From JABIBU01 sp964464685 (GTDB lineage Bacteria; Patescibacteriota; Patescibacteriia; Magasanikbacterales; UBA922), in NCBI GenBank assembly GCA_964464685.1, contig CAYXGV010000012.1:1-24181 (forward strand): a DNA stretch of 24,181 bases, in the 5' to 3' direction. Below, in pieces: positions 14,496-22,870 of this stretch (positions within the stretch are counted from its first letter, which is position 1; each line of letters begins with the position of its first letter). The notes beneath the pieces were generated by a model, which saw nothing but the letters and a program-made list of their open reading frames with translations, was not told the origin of the DNA and made no database searches. A program made the position numbers and the translations under genes.

Positions 14496-14570
14496 CGACC
14501 CACGACACACATAACACTATCCAAACGACAATCACTGATGTGTCGTGTTACGTGGTTCGTATGTCGTGCA
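14496..14570. repeat. Diverged inverted repeat of the ACGACCCAC family, copy 2
   Basis: The left part begins ACGACCCACGACACACATAA and the right part ends in a rough reverse complement (GTGTCGTGTTACGTGGTTCG). It shares ACACATAACAC with the region just left of 8239. It lies between ruvA and tsf; nothing coding is seen there. Confidence 0.55.
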
Positions 14571-14580
14571 AAAATTGATT

Positions 14581-14602
14581 AAAAAAACCGCCCTTTCAAG
14601 CG
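14581..14602 (-). terminator. rpsB-tsf terminator
   Basis: On the minus strand CGCTT-GAAA-GGGCG (two G-U pairs) followed by GTTTTTTT, 46 bp after the tsf stop. A tract of TTATCTG-like repeats (14607-14644) lies between. Confidence 0.6.
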
Positions 14603-14647
14603 ATTTTGTTATCTGTTATCTGTTATTTGCTAACTGCTATCTGATTA

Positions 14648-15295
14648 TTAGCCCAGCTGTTCAACTACTTCTGCTACAAAATCATTACATTTCTTTTCCA
14701 ATCCTTCGCCCATTTCATAACGAACAAAACGACGAATTGTTATTTTTTCACCAATCTCACCTGATGCCTGAACTAATACTTGTTCAATCGTTTTTTCTTC
14801 ATCCTTTATAAAAGGCTGTTCTAACAAACAAACTTCGCCATAATATTTGCTAACTTTACCTTCAATAATTTTTTCAATAATCTCGGCTGGCTTATTTTCA
14901 TTTTGCATTTGGCCACGATAAATTTCTTTTTCTTTTTCCAATTCTTTTGGATCAACTTCTTCACGATTCAAATATTTTGGAGCGGTAGCAGCAATATGCA
15001 TGCTAATTTCATTTACCAAATCTTTAAATTTATCAGTCTTGGCAACAAAATCAGTTTCGCAATTTACTTCAACTAAAACACCAATTTTACCAGCACCGTG
15101 AATATAACTAGCCACCAAACCTTCGGCAGCTATTTTGTCAGCTCGTTTGGCTGCTTTGGCAACGCCTCTTTTTCTAAGTTCTTCAATTGCTTTGTCAGTG
15201 TCGCCTCCAGCATCTTCCAAAGCTTTTTTGCAATCCATCATACCTGCTCCTGTTTTTGCCCGAAGCGCGGCAATGTCACTAGCGGTAATGCTCAT
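14648..15295 (-). CDS. tsf: Elongation factor Ts
   Basis: EF-Ts recharges EF-Tu by GDP/GTP exchange. The N-terminal domain (SITASDIAALRAKTGAGMMDCKKAL) is the EF-Tu contact, and the TDFVAKTDKF motif in the core (about residues 80-90) intrudes at the EF-Tu magnesium site. One core subdomain is followed by a C-terminal segment ending in VEQLG. At 215 residues this is a short form, as in many non-proteobacterial lineages. It lies 41 bp after rpsB in the standard rpsB-tsf operon. Confidence 0.97.
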   Translation of the reverse strand: MSITASDIAALRAKTGAGMMDCKKALEDAGGDTDKAIEELRKRGVAKAAKRADKIAAEGLVASYIHGAGKIGVLVEVNCETDFVAKTDKFKDLVNEISMHIAATAPKYLNREEVDPKELEKEKEIYRGQMQNENKPAEIIEKIIEGKVSKYYGEVCLLEQPFIKDEEKTIEQVLVQASGEIGEKITIRRFVRYEMGEGLEKKCNDFVAEVVEQLG

Positions 15296-15336
15296 AATTT
15301 TATTTTTAAAAAATAATTTATAATGAAAGAAAAAAA

Positions 15337-16050
15337 CTAAGCCTCTTTCTGTCCAATAGTTTTTTCTTGTCTGTCCACACCTTCTTTAATTGCTCCAGCT
15401 ACTAAATTTACCATCATCTTGATAGAATTAATTGCATCATCGTTGGCTGGAATAAACAAATCAGCTTTATCTGGATTGGCATTGGTATCAGAAATTCCAA
15501 TTATTGGAACTCTCATTTTGGTAGCTTCTACAACTGCAGTTTTTTCACGTTGCAAAGAAGGAATAAACAAAACATCTGGTAATTTTTTCAAAGTGGTCAA
15601 ACCTGACAAACTGCCGTCCATTTTTTCAATCTGTTTGGCAAAATCAACTTGTTCTTTTTTGGTATATCTTTCAAGTTCACCACTGGCCTGTTGTTCTTTC
15701 AAAGTATTATATCTGGCAATCAATTTTTTAATTTCTGAAAAATTGGTAATAAGACCACCAATCCAACGATCTACCAAATATGGCATGCCACAATCAATCG
15801 CTGCTTGTTTAACAATTTCTTTAGCCTGTGGCTTGGTAGAAACAAATAAAATTGTTTTACCTTCTTGCGCCATTTTTTGAATTTGCACCAAAGATTCTTC
15901 TACTTTTAATTTGGTTTTTTCCAAATCAATAATGTGGACGCCATTACGTTGAGTAAAAATAAACTCGTCCATTTTTGGATGTCGTCTAGTGGTCTGGTGA
16001 CCAAAATGAACACCGGCCTGCAACATCTCCAATATACTAGGAATTTTCAT
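15337..16050 (-). CDS. rpsB: 30S ribosomal protein S2
   Basis: S2 sits on the back of the 30S head near the S1 site. The start MKIPSILEMLQAGVHFGHQTTR and the GVHIIDLEKT, DRWIGGLITNF and PNDAINSIKMM type motifs are typical (here ANDDAINSIKMM). The ATG at 16050 is chosen for its AAGGA Shine-Dalgarno 7-8 bp upstream, one of the few clear ones in the window. A GTG 27 bp upstream lies inside a leader hairpin and is unlikely. Length is 237 residues, with a short C-terminal tail. Confidence 0.96.
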   Translation of the reverse strand: MKIPSILEMLQAGVHFGHQTTRRHPKMDEFIFTQRNGVHIIDLEKTKLKVEESLVQIQKMAQEGKTILFVSTKPQAKEIVKQAAIDCGMPYLVDRWIGGLITNFSEIKKLIARYNTLKEQQASGELERYTKKEQVDFAKQIEKMDGSLSGLTTLKKLPDVLFIPSLQREKTAVVEATKMRVPIIGISDTNANPDKADLFIPANDDAINSIKMMVNLVAGAIKEGVDRQEKTIGQKEA

Positions 16051-16069
16051 AGTTTTTTCCTTATACCTC

Positions 16070-16118
16070 TTTATCACGACCCTTTGGGATGGCCATAGGG
16101 AGGAAAAAATGTGATAAA
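16070..16118 (-). promoter_or_regulatory. Structured rpsB leader (possible S2 autoregulation)
   Basis: In the minus-strand leader, TTTATCAC and GTGATAAA (16111-16118 and 16070-16077) form an 8-bp perfect stem, with an inner CCCT/AGGG pair. It ends about 20 nt before the S2 start. S2 in other bacteria represses its own operon through a leader structure, so this is a candidate. Confidence 0.5.
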
Positions 16119-16162
16119 TGAGGGATTAATTAGTACTTCTACTAAATGTAAGAAGTGACAAT

Positions 16163-16191
16163 ATAATACAACATATTAATTTTGTTGTCAA
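16163..16191 (-). promoter_or_regulatory. rpsB-tsf promoter
   Basis: On the minus strand TTGACA (16186-16191), 17-bp spacer, TATTAT (16163-16168). Start near 16156, leader about 106 nt. A TATAAT on the plus strand (16206-16211), and another at 16249-16254, may serve the divergent transporter gene. Confidence 0.65.
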
Positions 16192-16294
16192 GTCACGCTC
16201 TCTCTTATAATAAATACCACATCACTAGGACAAAAAACGATTTTGTAGTATAATAACAATAATCAAATAATCTAATTATCTAATCACCTACTCT

Positions 16295-17365
16295 ATGCCA
16301 AAAACAGACAAAACCAAAATTGGCTTTGCTAAAATGCGATCCAGTTTTTTCTTTGGTCTAATAATTATTTTGGGGATTTCTATTCTCTATATTTTTAGAC
16401 CTTTTATTTATCCAATATTTTGGGCAGCGATTATTGCGATGTTATTTTATCCGCTGTACAACTGGCTAAATAATAATTTAAAAGCACCTAATTTATCCAG
16501 TTTTTTAACACTGATCGTAGTGATTGTAGTAATTTTTTTACCTTTAATTGTCATTTCTACTTTGGCAGTAAACGAATCAATCAGTTTGTATAAGTCTGTT
16601 TCAAATTGGAATTTGACCGAACAAATACAAGGCACAGCCGACTGGCTAAATACCACTGCCCTCTCACCAATAATTAAACAAGCTGAAACCCAATGGACAG
16701 CTTATGCTACCGATGTTGCCAGAACATTTAGTGTCTTTTTGTTTAATAACATAAAAAATATCACCCAAAATTCTCTCCGCTTTATCTTGATGTTATTTTT
16801 GATGTTCTATTCTCTGTTTTTCTTTTTAAAAGATGGAAATAAAATTTTAAAAAGATTGATGTTGCTTTCTCCACTTGGTAATAATTATGAATTGATGTTG
16901 TATAATAAATTTCGCTCAGCTGCCAGAGCCACTCTTAAAGGTACTTTTATAGTCGGGGCCATTCAAGGAACTCTGGGGGGGATAATATTTTGGGTTGCCG
17001 GTGTTGAGGGAGCTTTTATCTGGGCTATCTTTATGACTTTATTATCCTTAATACCAGCTGTTGGCTGTTCAATAATTTGGTTTCCCACTGGCCTAATTAT
17101 GCTAATAACCGGCCACATTTGGCAAGGTCTGACAATCCTTTTATTTGGCCTCTTTGTTATTAGTACAATTGATAATTTTATCCGCCCCAAATTAGTTGGC
17201 AAAGACATTCAACTCCATCCTTTATTGGTTCTCCTATCTACACTTGGTGGAATTGCAATATTTGGCATTTCTGGTTTTGTAATTGGACCAATCATTGCTG
17301 CTTTGTTTGTGGCAAGTATTTCTATTTATGAGCATCATTACCGCAACGAACTTATTAACAACTGA
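16295..17365 (+). CDS. AI-2E/PerM family membrane transporter
   Basis: The 356-residue protein has the AI-2E (TqsA/YdiK/PerM) architecture: two membrane spans near the N-terminus (about 18-52), one at 66-90, a soluble amphipathic region (about 95-150), then a cluster of spans from 158 to 345. The motif FIVGAIQGTLGGIIFWVAG (about 217-235) and the pattern TIDNFIRPKLVGKDIQLHPLLVL (about 287-309) are diagnostic. Members export small molecules or Na+/Li+ by proton exchange; the substrate here cannot be told. It stands alone, facing the rpsB operon across a shared 245-bp promoter region, and ends at a bidirectional terminator. Confidence 0.9.
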   Translation: MPKTDKTKIGFAKMRSSFFFGLIIILGISILYIFRPFIYPIFWAAIIAMLFYPLYNWLNNNLKAPNLSSFLTLIVVIVVIFLPLIVISTLAVNESISLYKSVSNWNLTEQIQGTADWLNTTALSPIIKQAETQWTAYATDVARTFSVFLFNNIKNITQNSLRFILMLFLMFYSLFFFLKDGNKILKRLMLLSPLGNNYELMLYNKFRSAARATLKGTFIVGAIQGTLGGIIFWVAGVEGAFIWAIFMTLLSLIPAVGCSIIWFPTGLIMLITGHIWQGLTILLFGLFVISTIDNFIRPKLVGKDIQLHPLLVLLSTLGGIAIFGISGFVIGPIIAALFVASISIYEHHYRNELINN

Positions 17366-17383
17366 TAAACAAAATACAAAATA

Positions 17384-17413
17384 AAATAGTACGTACTTTA
17401 GTACGTACTATTT
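17384..17413. terminator. Bidirectional terminator
   Basis: AAATAGTACGTAC (17384-17396) pairs perfectly with GTACGTACTATTT (17401-17413), loop TTTA, with T and A runs on both sides. It separates the converging transporter and coiled-coil genes. Confidence 0.85.
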
Positions 17414-17434
17414 TTATTCCTTATTCCTTTTTCC

Positions 17435-17899
17435 TTACTCCTTTATTTCCCTTATCATCTTCTCCACAGACTCCTCCGCTTTTACCCTCAAATCTTCTTC
17501 ACTCATATTAATTCCCACACCTTTTTTTAATTCAGCCATTTCTTCGCGAACCAAATCACCTCGCATTTTTTCTAATTCGTCGCCATAACTTTTAATTTTA
17601 TTTTTCAAATCTTCCACTTTTTTCTTGTCTTGAATTATAGAGGAGGGATCATCGCTATCTTCAACCAATTGTAGCTGTGCCCGCAACTGACGAATTGCTT
17701 GGGTCACTTGTTGCATATGTATTACAATATTTTGCATCTGTTTTTTACTAGACTTTACTTCTTTAACCAAATAATCAGCTTTTTCCATGGCTGTCGCTCT
17801 TTTTAATTCCTCACTAATTTCGCCTTCTTTGGATTCACGAGATTCGTAATTTTTCTCTCGCTCTCTAGAAGAAATTTCACTAACATTTTCTAATATCAT
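17435..17899 (-). CDS. Coiled-coil protein, unknown function
   Basis: The 154-residue protein is almost entirely helical and charged, without membrane spans or a signal peptide. Heptad-like spacing runs from about residue 45 to 80 (SSKKQMQNIVIHMQQVTQAI region) and again from 90 to 120. The first 30 residues are Glu/Arg/Ser-rich and probably disordered. No family is recognised. It has its own promoter (17946-17973) and lies between the transporter and tRNA-Leu. Confidence 0.65.
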   Translation of the reverse strand: MILENVSEISSREREKNYESRESKEGEISEELKRATAMEKADYLVKEVKSSKKQMQNIVIHMQQVTQAIRQLRAQLQLVEDSDDPSSIIQDKKKVEDLKNKIKSYGDELEKMRGDLVREEMAELKKGVGINMSEEDLRVKAEESVEKMIREIKE

Positions 17900-17945
17900 A
17901 TTTTTTAAAAAATTTTAATCTTTTGGGTGCAAAAGGTCTGATTTT

Positions 17946-17973
17946 ATTGTACTATAATCTTGATAAATTGCAA
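17946..17973 (-). promoter_or_regulatory. Promoter of the coiled-coil gene
   Basis: On the minus strand TTGCAA (17968-17973), 16-bp spacer, TACAAT (17946-17951). Start near 17939, about 40 nt before the ATG. Confidence 0.5.
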
Positions 17974-18040
17974 GTTAAACAAAAAACAATCAGTTTTAAA
18001 ACTAATTATTTTTTATCTACCTGTAGGTAATAAAAATGAG

Positions 18041-18124
18041 TGCTCGGGGCGGGACTCGAACCCGCACGGATTATACATCCAAAGGATTTTAAGTCCTTCG
18101 TGGCTACCATTACACCACCCGAGC
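18041..18124 (-). tRNA. tRNA-Leu (anticodon UAA)
   Basis: A class II tRNA of 84 nt. The acceptor stem GCTCGGG (18118-18124) pairs with 18042-18048. The anticodon arm AAGGA-CTTAAAA-TCCTT carries TAA. A long variable arm follows, then GCGGGTTCGAGTCCCGC as T-arm. The discriminator is A, and CCA is not encoded, so a nucleotidyltransferase must add it. Confidence 0.96.
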
Positions 18125-18145
18125 TTAAAACAATAATACGGAAAA

Positions 18146-18174
18146 ATTATACCAGAAACGCAAAAATAAATCAA
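18146..18174 (-). promoter_or_regulatory. tRNA-Leu promoter
   Basis: On the minus strand TTGATT (18169-18174), 17-bp spacer, TATAAT (18146-18151), start about 15 nt before the mature tRNA. Confidence 0.65.
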
Positions 18175-18290
18175 GTGTATGTTATATTGCTGTATAGTTA
18201 ATGATACATATTTAGAAATTTCTATCTATAAACAAAGTTATATTTTCTACCATGTGTAGCACAACAATATAACAATATAGCAATACAAAA

Positions 18291-18992
18291 TTACTTTTTC
18301 CAACCTTTTTCTTCAACACCCTTTTGTTTATTCAACCACCTCCCCAAAACAAATAACAAATCACTCAAACGATTTAAATATTGTTTTATATTTGGCAGAA
18401 CAACCAGACCCCCTCCGCACTTCGTGTCGGCTCCCCCTGATAGGGGGAGAGATACCAGTACGTATTTCTTTTCTAATCCAATAACTTTTCGCTCAGCTCG
18501 ACGACATACTGCTCGTGCTCGATAACTTAAAGCTGATGCATTGCATCCACCCGGCAAAATAAAATTTGTAAGTTCTGGCAAATCATTATTCATTTCATCA
18601 ATCCAATTTTCCAAATACTCAACATCTTTATTTTCAAGTTTTGGCAAACCCGGCACCAAAGCAGACTTTTCATTTTTTGATTCCAAATCATCAACCACGT
18701 CAGCCTTTTGCAGATCTTGTATATTTGATAATTTTGTTTTAGTGCTGGATAAATTATCTAGATCAGTTTGTAATCCTGCCAAATTAGATCCGACCACAAA
18801 TAATTTATGTTGAACTTGTACCAACTTTTTTCCAACTTCATTGTCTAATTCTGAAATCAACAATCCTAAATCGGCATTCAACTCGTCCACTTCGCCAATT
18901 GCATCCATTTCCAAACAAGACTTGGAAACTCGTTTCCCGCCAAGCATTGAAGTCTCTCCTTTATCTCCGGTTTTGGTGTAAATCTTGTTCAT
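18291..18992 (-). CDS. pduO: PduO-type ATP:cob(I)alamin adenosyltransferase
   Basis: This enzyme transfers the adenosyl group of ATP to cob(I)alamin, giving adenosylcobalamin. The ATP-binding N-terminus MNKIYTKTGDKGETSMLGGKRV, the IGEVDELNADLG helix, the FILPGG motif and the RAVCRRAERKV helix are all present. The ATG at 18992 fits the family; the frame continues 6 codons upstream without reason. The 233-residue length exceeds the usual 180-195 because of two insertions: about 30-35 polar residues in the middle (near residues 88-122) and about 15 residues at 181-195, where a palindromic repeat lies in frame just before the conserved YLNRLSDLLF. The gene sits directly downstream of nrdJ, which needs the product, but a terminator lies between them. 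A weak promoter (TTGATT-N17-TTTAAT, 19036-19064) may serve it. Confidence 0.92.
   Translation of the reverse strand: MNKIYTKTGDKGETSMLGGKRVSKSCLEMDAIGEVDELNADLGLLISELDNEVGKKLVQVQHKLFVVGSNLAGLQTDLDNLSSTKTKLSNIQDLQKADVVDDLESKNEKSALVPGLPKLENKDVEYLENWIDEMNNDLPELTNFILPGGCNASALSYRARAVCRRAERKVIGLEKKYVLVSLPLSGGADTKCGGGLVVLPNIKQYLNRLSDLLFVLGRWLNKQKGVEEKGWKK
18409..18452. repeat. In-frame palindromic repeat inside pduO
   Basis: It starts with CCCCCTC and ends with CTCCCCCTGATAGGGGGAG, matching the ends of the 34-base repeat at 13365-13398 and 13785-13818. It carries an extra short hairpin (GCACTTCGTGTCGGC) in the middle. It is translated as LPLSGGADTKCGGG. Confidence 0.7.
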
Positions 18993-19093
18993 AGAACACT
19001 GACTGCACAAATTATTAATGGATTACACTGATATTATTAAATCATATTTGGTAAGATGAATCAAATTACTTTTCATAATTAAAAGACACAGAA

Positions 19094-19120
19094 CAAAAAC
19101 CACTCATATTGCTGTGAGTG
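19094..19120 (-). terminator. nrdJ terminator
   Basis: On the minus strand CACTCA and TGAGTG (19115-19120, 19101-19106) form the stem, followed by GTTTTTGTT. It lies about 75 bp after the nrdJ stop. Confidence 0.65.
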
Positions 19121-19194
19121 ATTCTAATAATTATAAACTTCCTCCAGCAAAATTATATATTTTGTATATTATTCCATATATTTTGTCTCTTGTC

Positions 19195-22100
19195 CTAAGA
19201 ACACCCCAAACTATCTCCACAATTCAAACACTTATAACACGTACCATTGCGAACTGTAATATGACCGCAGGTTGGGCAAGCGGGTGCGTCACCCATCATT
19301 TCTTTTAGTGCAGTGCTACTGGCATCTAACATTACTTCCTTTTTTTCTAATGTCGGCAAAGTAGCTTGATTTTCTTCCTCTTCGGCTGTCATTTCCAAAT
19401 CCGCCACTTCTGGTTTCTTTTCTAACTTCATTACCTCTTGAGGAGCTTGGCTTTCAGCTAGTTTGGCTAGATTTTCAAATTTATTTTTTTGAATTCCTTT
19501 TGGTAAAACCTGTACATAATCCGTTCTGCCTAAATATTCCATACCCAAAACTTTAAAAACAAAATCAATTACTGAAGTACAACTCTTTATATTTGGATGA
19601 TCAGTAAATCCGCTTGGTTCAAATCTAGTAAATAAAAAATTTTCCAAATATTTTTCCAAAGGCGTGCCATATTGTAAACCCATTGAAACAGAAATAGCAA
19701 ACATATTTAACATACTTCTAAAACCAGCTCCTTCTTTGTACATATCAATAAATATTTCTGCCAAACGACCATCAGGATATTCACCAGTCCTAAGCCAAAT
19801 CTGTTGATTGCCAATTTTGGCAGACACAGTAATACCACCACGCTTGGCCGGAACTCGTCTTTTTTCACCATGCAAATAGACGCGTCTTTCTGCTATTTCT
19901 CCATCTCGACTATATGATTCCATTGGAGTTTTTATACCGACATGCTGACTCAAAATCTCACTGGCTTGTCTAATAGCATCTTCAGGATCATCAGTATCAA
20001 CCATTTTTGCTACTTGAATTACTTCTTCTTTTTTTACAACAACTTCTTTTATAATTTCCACTTCATCTTCATCTTTTTCTTCTTTGTCACCTTTATTTTT
20101 TGAAGAAGTTGAAAGTGGTTGACTCAATTTACACCCATCACGATAAAGAGCCACTGCCTTTAGTGCTGATTTCCAAGATTGTTCGTAGGCATATTTTACA
20201 TCTTCAAGTGTAGCTTCATTTGGCATGTTTATTGTCTTAGAAATTGCACCAGACAAAAATGGTTGCACCGCTGCCATCATCCTAACATGACCCATAAAAT
20301 GAATAAAACGAACACCTTTTTTACCATTTTTGTTAGCAGTATCAAACACTGGATAATCTTCTAATTTCAAATGTGGTGCACCTTCAATTGTCATTGCTCC
20401 GCAAACATATTGATTGGCTTCTTCAATTTGCTCCTCATTATAACCCAGAGCTTTTAACATATGAAAATCGTGAACATTATATTCTTCGGGTTTAAAACCG
20501 ACATGCTTTAAACAATCCTCGCCCAATGTCCAAACATTAAACGCAAATTTTATTTCAAACGCACCTTTCAAAGCCCTGTTCAAATTAACAATATCATCGT
20601 CATTAAAACCTTTGGCTTTCAAACTTGCCGAATTAACATGTGGTGCATTGGTAATGTCGGCTGTACCTTTGGCATAATCCAAAATATCTTTCATTTCTTC
20701 TTCGTTGTAGCCTAAATTTTCCAAAGCCTTTGGTATCGCTTCGTTAGCAATTCTAAAATATCCGCCACCAGCTAATTTTTTAAACTTGACCAAAGCAAAA
20801 TCCGGTTCTACGCCAGTCGTGGCACAATCCATAAGCAAACCAATCGTACCAGTTGGAGCTAATAAAGTTGTTTGGGCATTACGAAAACCATATTTTTCTC
20901 CCATAGCGAGCACATCATTCCAAGATTCACGAGCTGCAGCCAATAAATAGGCTGGTGCATATTCAGGATCAATACCTTTGGGTGCAACTGTTAATTTTTC
21001 ATATTCATTGGCCTCGGCATTAAAAACCGCTCGACGATGATTACGTATTACTCGCAACATGTCTTCACGATTATATTCAAATTTTGGAAATGGTCCCAAC
21101 AACCTGGCCATCTCAGCGCTGGTTTTGTATGACTCAGCCGTCATGATAGCCGTCACCGAACTAGCAAAAGCATAAGCATCATTTGATTCATAAGGAATAC
21201 CATTCATCATCAAAACCGAACCTAGATTGGCATAACCAAGTCCTAAAGTTCTAAAATCATAACTACCTTGCGCAATTTTTTCACTCGGAAATTGTGCCAT
21301 CAAAATACTGATTTCTAAAACCACAGTCACTAATCTAGTAGCATGTTTAAATTGCTCTATTTCAAAATTACGATTTTTAATATCAAAAAACTTTAGCAAA
21401 TTAAAAGATGCTAAATTACAAGCTGTATCATCCAAAAACATATACTCACTGCAAGGATTAGACGCATTGATACGACCTGACTGTGGACAAGTATGCCAAT
21501 CATTAATTGTACCATCAAATTGCACACCTGGATCAGCACAGGCCCAAGCTGCATAAGCCACTCTATCCCACAATTCTTTAGCTTTCATGGTCTTACAAAT
21601 ACTACCATCAGTTCGCCAAGTTAAATTCCAAGACCCATCATTTTTGACCGCTTCCATAAATTTGTGCGGAACCCGAACTGAATTGTTGGAATTTTGTCCG
21701 GACACAGTTTGATAAGCTTCGCCTTCATAGTCAGCACCATAACCAGCTGCAATTAAAGCGGCCACTTTTCTTTCTTCCTTTACCTTCCATTCCACAAAAA
21801 CTTCAATGTCAGGATGATCCATATCTAGCACTACCATCTTAGCAGCTCGCCTAGTGGTACCGCCAGATTTAATTGCCCCTGCGGCTCTGTCACCAATTTT
21901 AAGCCAACTCATAAGACCAGACGATTGTCCGCCACCAGACAAAGCTTCGCCAGCTCCACGCAAACCAGAAAAATTAGTACCAGTACCTGAACCATATTTA
22001 AATAAACGCGCTTCCTTTACCCACAAATCCATAATTCCACCTTCATTTACCAAATCATCTCTGACTGACTGAATAAAACATGCATGGGGCTGAGGGTGAG

Positions 22101-22713
22101 TGTAGGCATCTTTGGCCTTTGTCATTACACCAGTATCAGGATCCACATAATAATGCCCCTGAGCACTGCTGTTAATTCCATAAGCCCAATTAAGACCAGT
22201 GTTAAACCACTGTGGAGAATTTGGAGCCACCATTTGTTTGAGATGCATAATAACCAACTCATCATAAAAAATTTGCGCATCTTCCTCGCTGGCAAAATAA
22301 CCATACTTTTCTCCCCAATAACGCCAAGTACCAACCAAACGATGAACAGTTTGTTTAACACTGGTTTCAGGCCCAAGCACGGGCGACCCATCAGTGTTTA
22401 ACTTTTGACTACCATCGGCATTATATTGAGGCACGCCAGTTTTACGAAAATATTTTTGGGCAATAATATCTGTAGCCACTTGAGACCATTCCTTAGGAAT
22501 TTCAATATCTTTCATTTCAAAAACCACCGTGCCATCTGGCTCTCTAATAACTGACAAACGTTTTTCATATTCAACCGCATCAAATGGATTTTGGCCTTCT
22601 TGACTAAATATCCGTTTAAACTTTAAACCAGTTTCGGGATGATAATTAAATTGTGCGTCGATCTCTTGTCCAAAATGAACTTCTCGGATCAATTTTGAGT
22701 CAGTCGGTCCCAT
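19195..22713 (-). CDS. nrdJ: B12-dependent (class II) ribonucleotide reductase
   Basis: NrdJ reduces ribonucleotides to deoxyribonucleotides with an adenosylcobalamin-derived thiyl radical and needs no oxygen. The catalytic loop NPCSE is at residues 419-423 (radical Cys421, Glu423). The redox Cys pair is likely Cys212 (HACFIQ) and Cys432 (TACNLASFNL). The substrate and phosphate loops GSGTGTNFSGLRG (about 241-253) and LLAPTGTIGLLMD are present. The C-terminus has the TSCPK-like domain and ends in a Cys-rich zinc/thiol tail with CPTC and CYKCLNC. Length 1172 is that of the long NrdJ subtype; no ATP-cone is seen at the N-terminus and no intein. A 328-nt leader precedes it. The downstream pduO gene supplies the cofactor. 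Confidence 0.96.
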   Translation of the reverse strand: MGPTDSKLIREVHFGQEIDAQFNYHPETGLKFKRIFSQEGQNPFDAVEYEKRLSVIREPDGTVVFEMKDIEIPKEWSQVATDIIAQKYFRKTGVPQYNADGSQKLNTDGSPVLGPETSVKQTVHRLVGTWRYWGEKYGYFASEEDAQIFYDELVIMHLKQMVAPNSPQWFNTGLNWAYGINSSAQGHYYVDPDTGVMTKAKDAYTHPQPHACFIQSVRDDLVNEGGIMDLWVKEARLFKYGSGTGTNFSGLRGAGEALSGGGQSSGLMSWLKIGDRAAGAIKSGGTTRRAAKMVVLDMDHPDIEVFVEWKVKEERKVAALIAAGYGADYEGEAYQTVSGQNSNNSVRVPHKFMEAVKNDGSWNLTWRTDGSICKTMKAKELWDRVAYAAWACADPGVQFDGTINDWHTCPQSGRINASNPCSEYMFLDDTACNLASFNLLKFFDIKNRNFEIEQFKHATRLVTVVLEISILMAQFPSEKIAQGSYDFRTLGLGYANLGSVLMMNGIPYESNDAYAFASSVTAIMTAESYKTSAEMARLLGPFPKFEYNREDMLRVIRNHRRAVFNAEANEYEKLTVAPKGIDPEYAPAYLLAAARESWNDVLAMGEKYGFRNAQTTLLAPTGTIGLLMDCATTGVEPDFALVKFKKLAGGGYFRIANEAIPKALENLGYNEEEMKDILDYAKGTADITNAPHVNSASLKAKGFNDDDIVNLNRALKGAFEIKFAFNVWTLGEDCLKHVGFKPEEYNVHDFHMLKALGYNEEQIEEANQYVCGAMTIEGAPHLKLEDYPVFDTANKNGKKGVRFIHFMGHVRMMAAVQPFLSGAISKTINMPNEATLEDVKYAYEQSWKSALKAVALYRDGCKLSQPLSTSSKNKGDKEEKDEDEVEIIKEVVVKKEEVIQVAKMVDTDDPEDAIRQASEILSQHVGIKTPMESYSRDGEIAERRVYLHGEKRRVPAKRGGITVSAKIGNQQIWLRTGEYPDGRLAEIFIDMYKEGAGFRSMLNMFAISVSMGLQYGTPLEKYLENFLFTRFEPSGFTDHPNIKSCTSVIDFVFKVLGMEYLGRTDYVQVLPKGIQKNKFENLAKLAESQAPQEVMKLEKKPEVADLEMTAEEEENQATLPTLEKKEVMLDASSTALKEMMGDAPACPTCGHITVRNGTCYKCLNCGDSLGCS

Positions 22714-22745
22714 AAATTTGGTAATTAGTTTATTGATTTATTATT

Positions 22746-22870
22746 AAATTATGACACGGATTCGCGGATTACACGCAGATGACGCGGATATTTATGCTGA
22801 TGTGATTGAACTAATATCCGCGTTATCTGCGACATCCGCATAAATATCCGCGTCATCTGTATCATAATTT
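22746..22870. repeat. Large palindromic element upstream of nrdJ
   Basis: A 22-base perfect inverted repeat (22776-22797 with 22838-22859; core GACGCGGATATTTATGC) surrounds a 40-base loop that itself holds GCGGAT-type units. A further outer pair AAATTATGA / TCATAATTT (22746-22754, 22862-22870) closes it. It would lie in the nrdJ leader. Shorter, AT-richer relatives (AATCTGTGTAATCTGTG) are at 87-118. Confidence 0.8.

Noticed and set aside
18180..18286. AT-rich inverted repeat near tRNA-Leu (GTTATATTGC / GCAATATAAC type)
   Set aside because: The arms match only partly and the sequence is low-complexity, so it cannot be separated from chance.
19195..22713. Intein in nrdJ
   Set aside because: The length fits the long NrdJ subtype, all landmarks are in order, and no intein splice motifs or DOD endonuclease motifs are seen.
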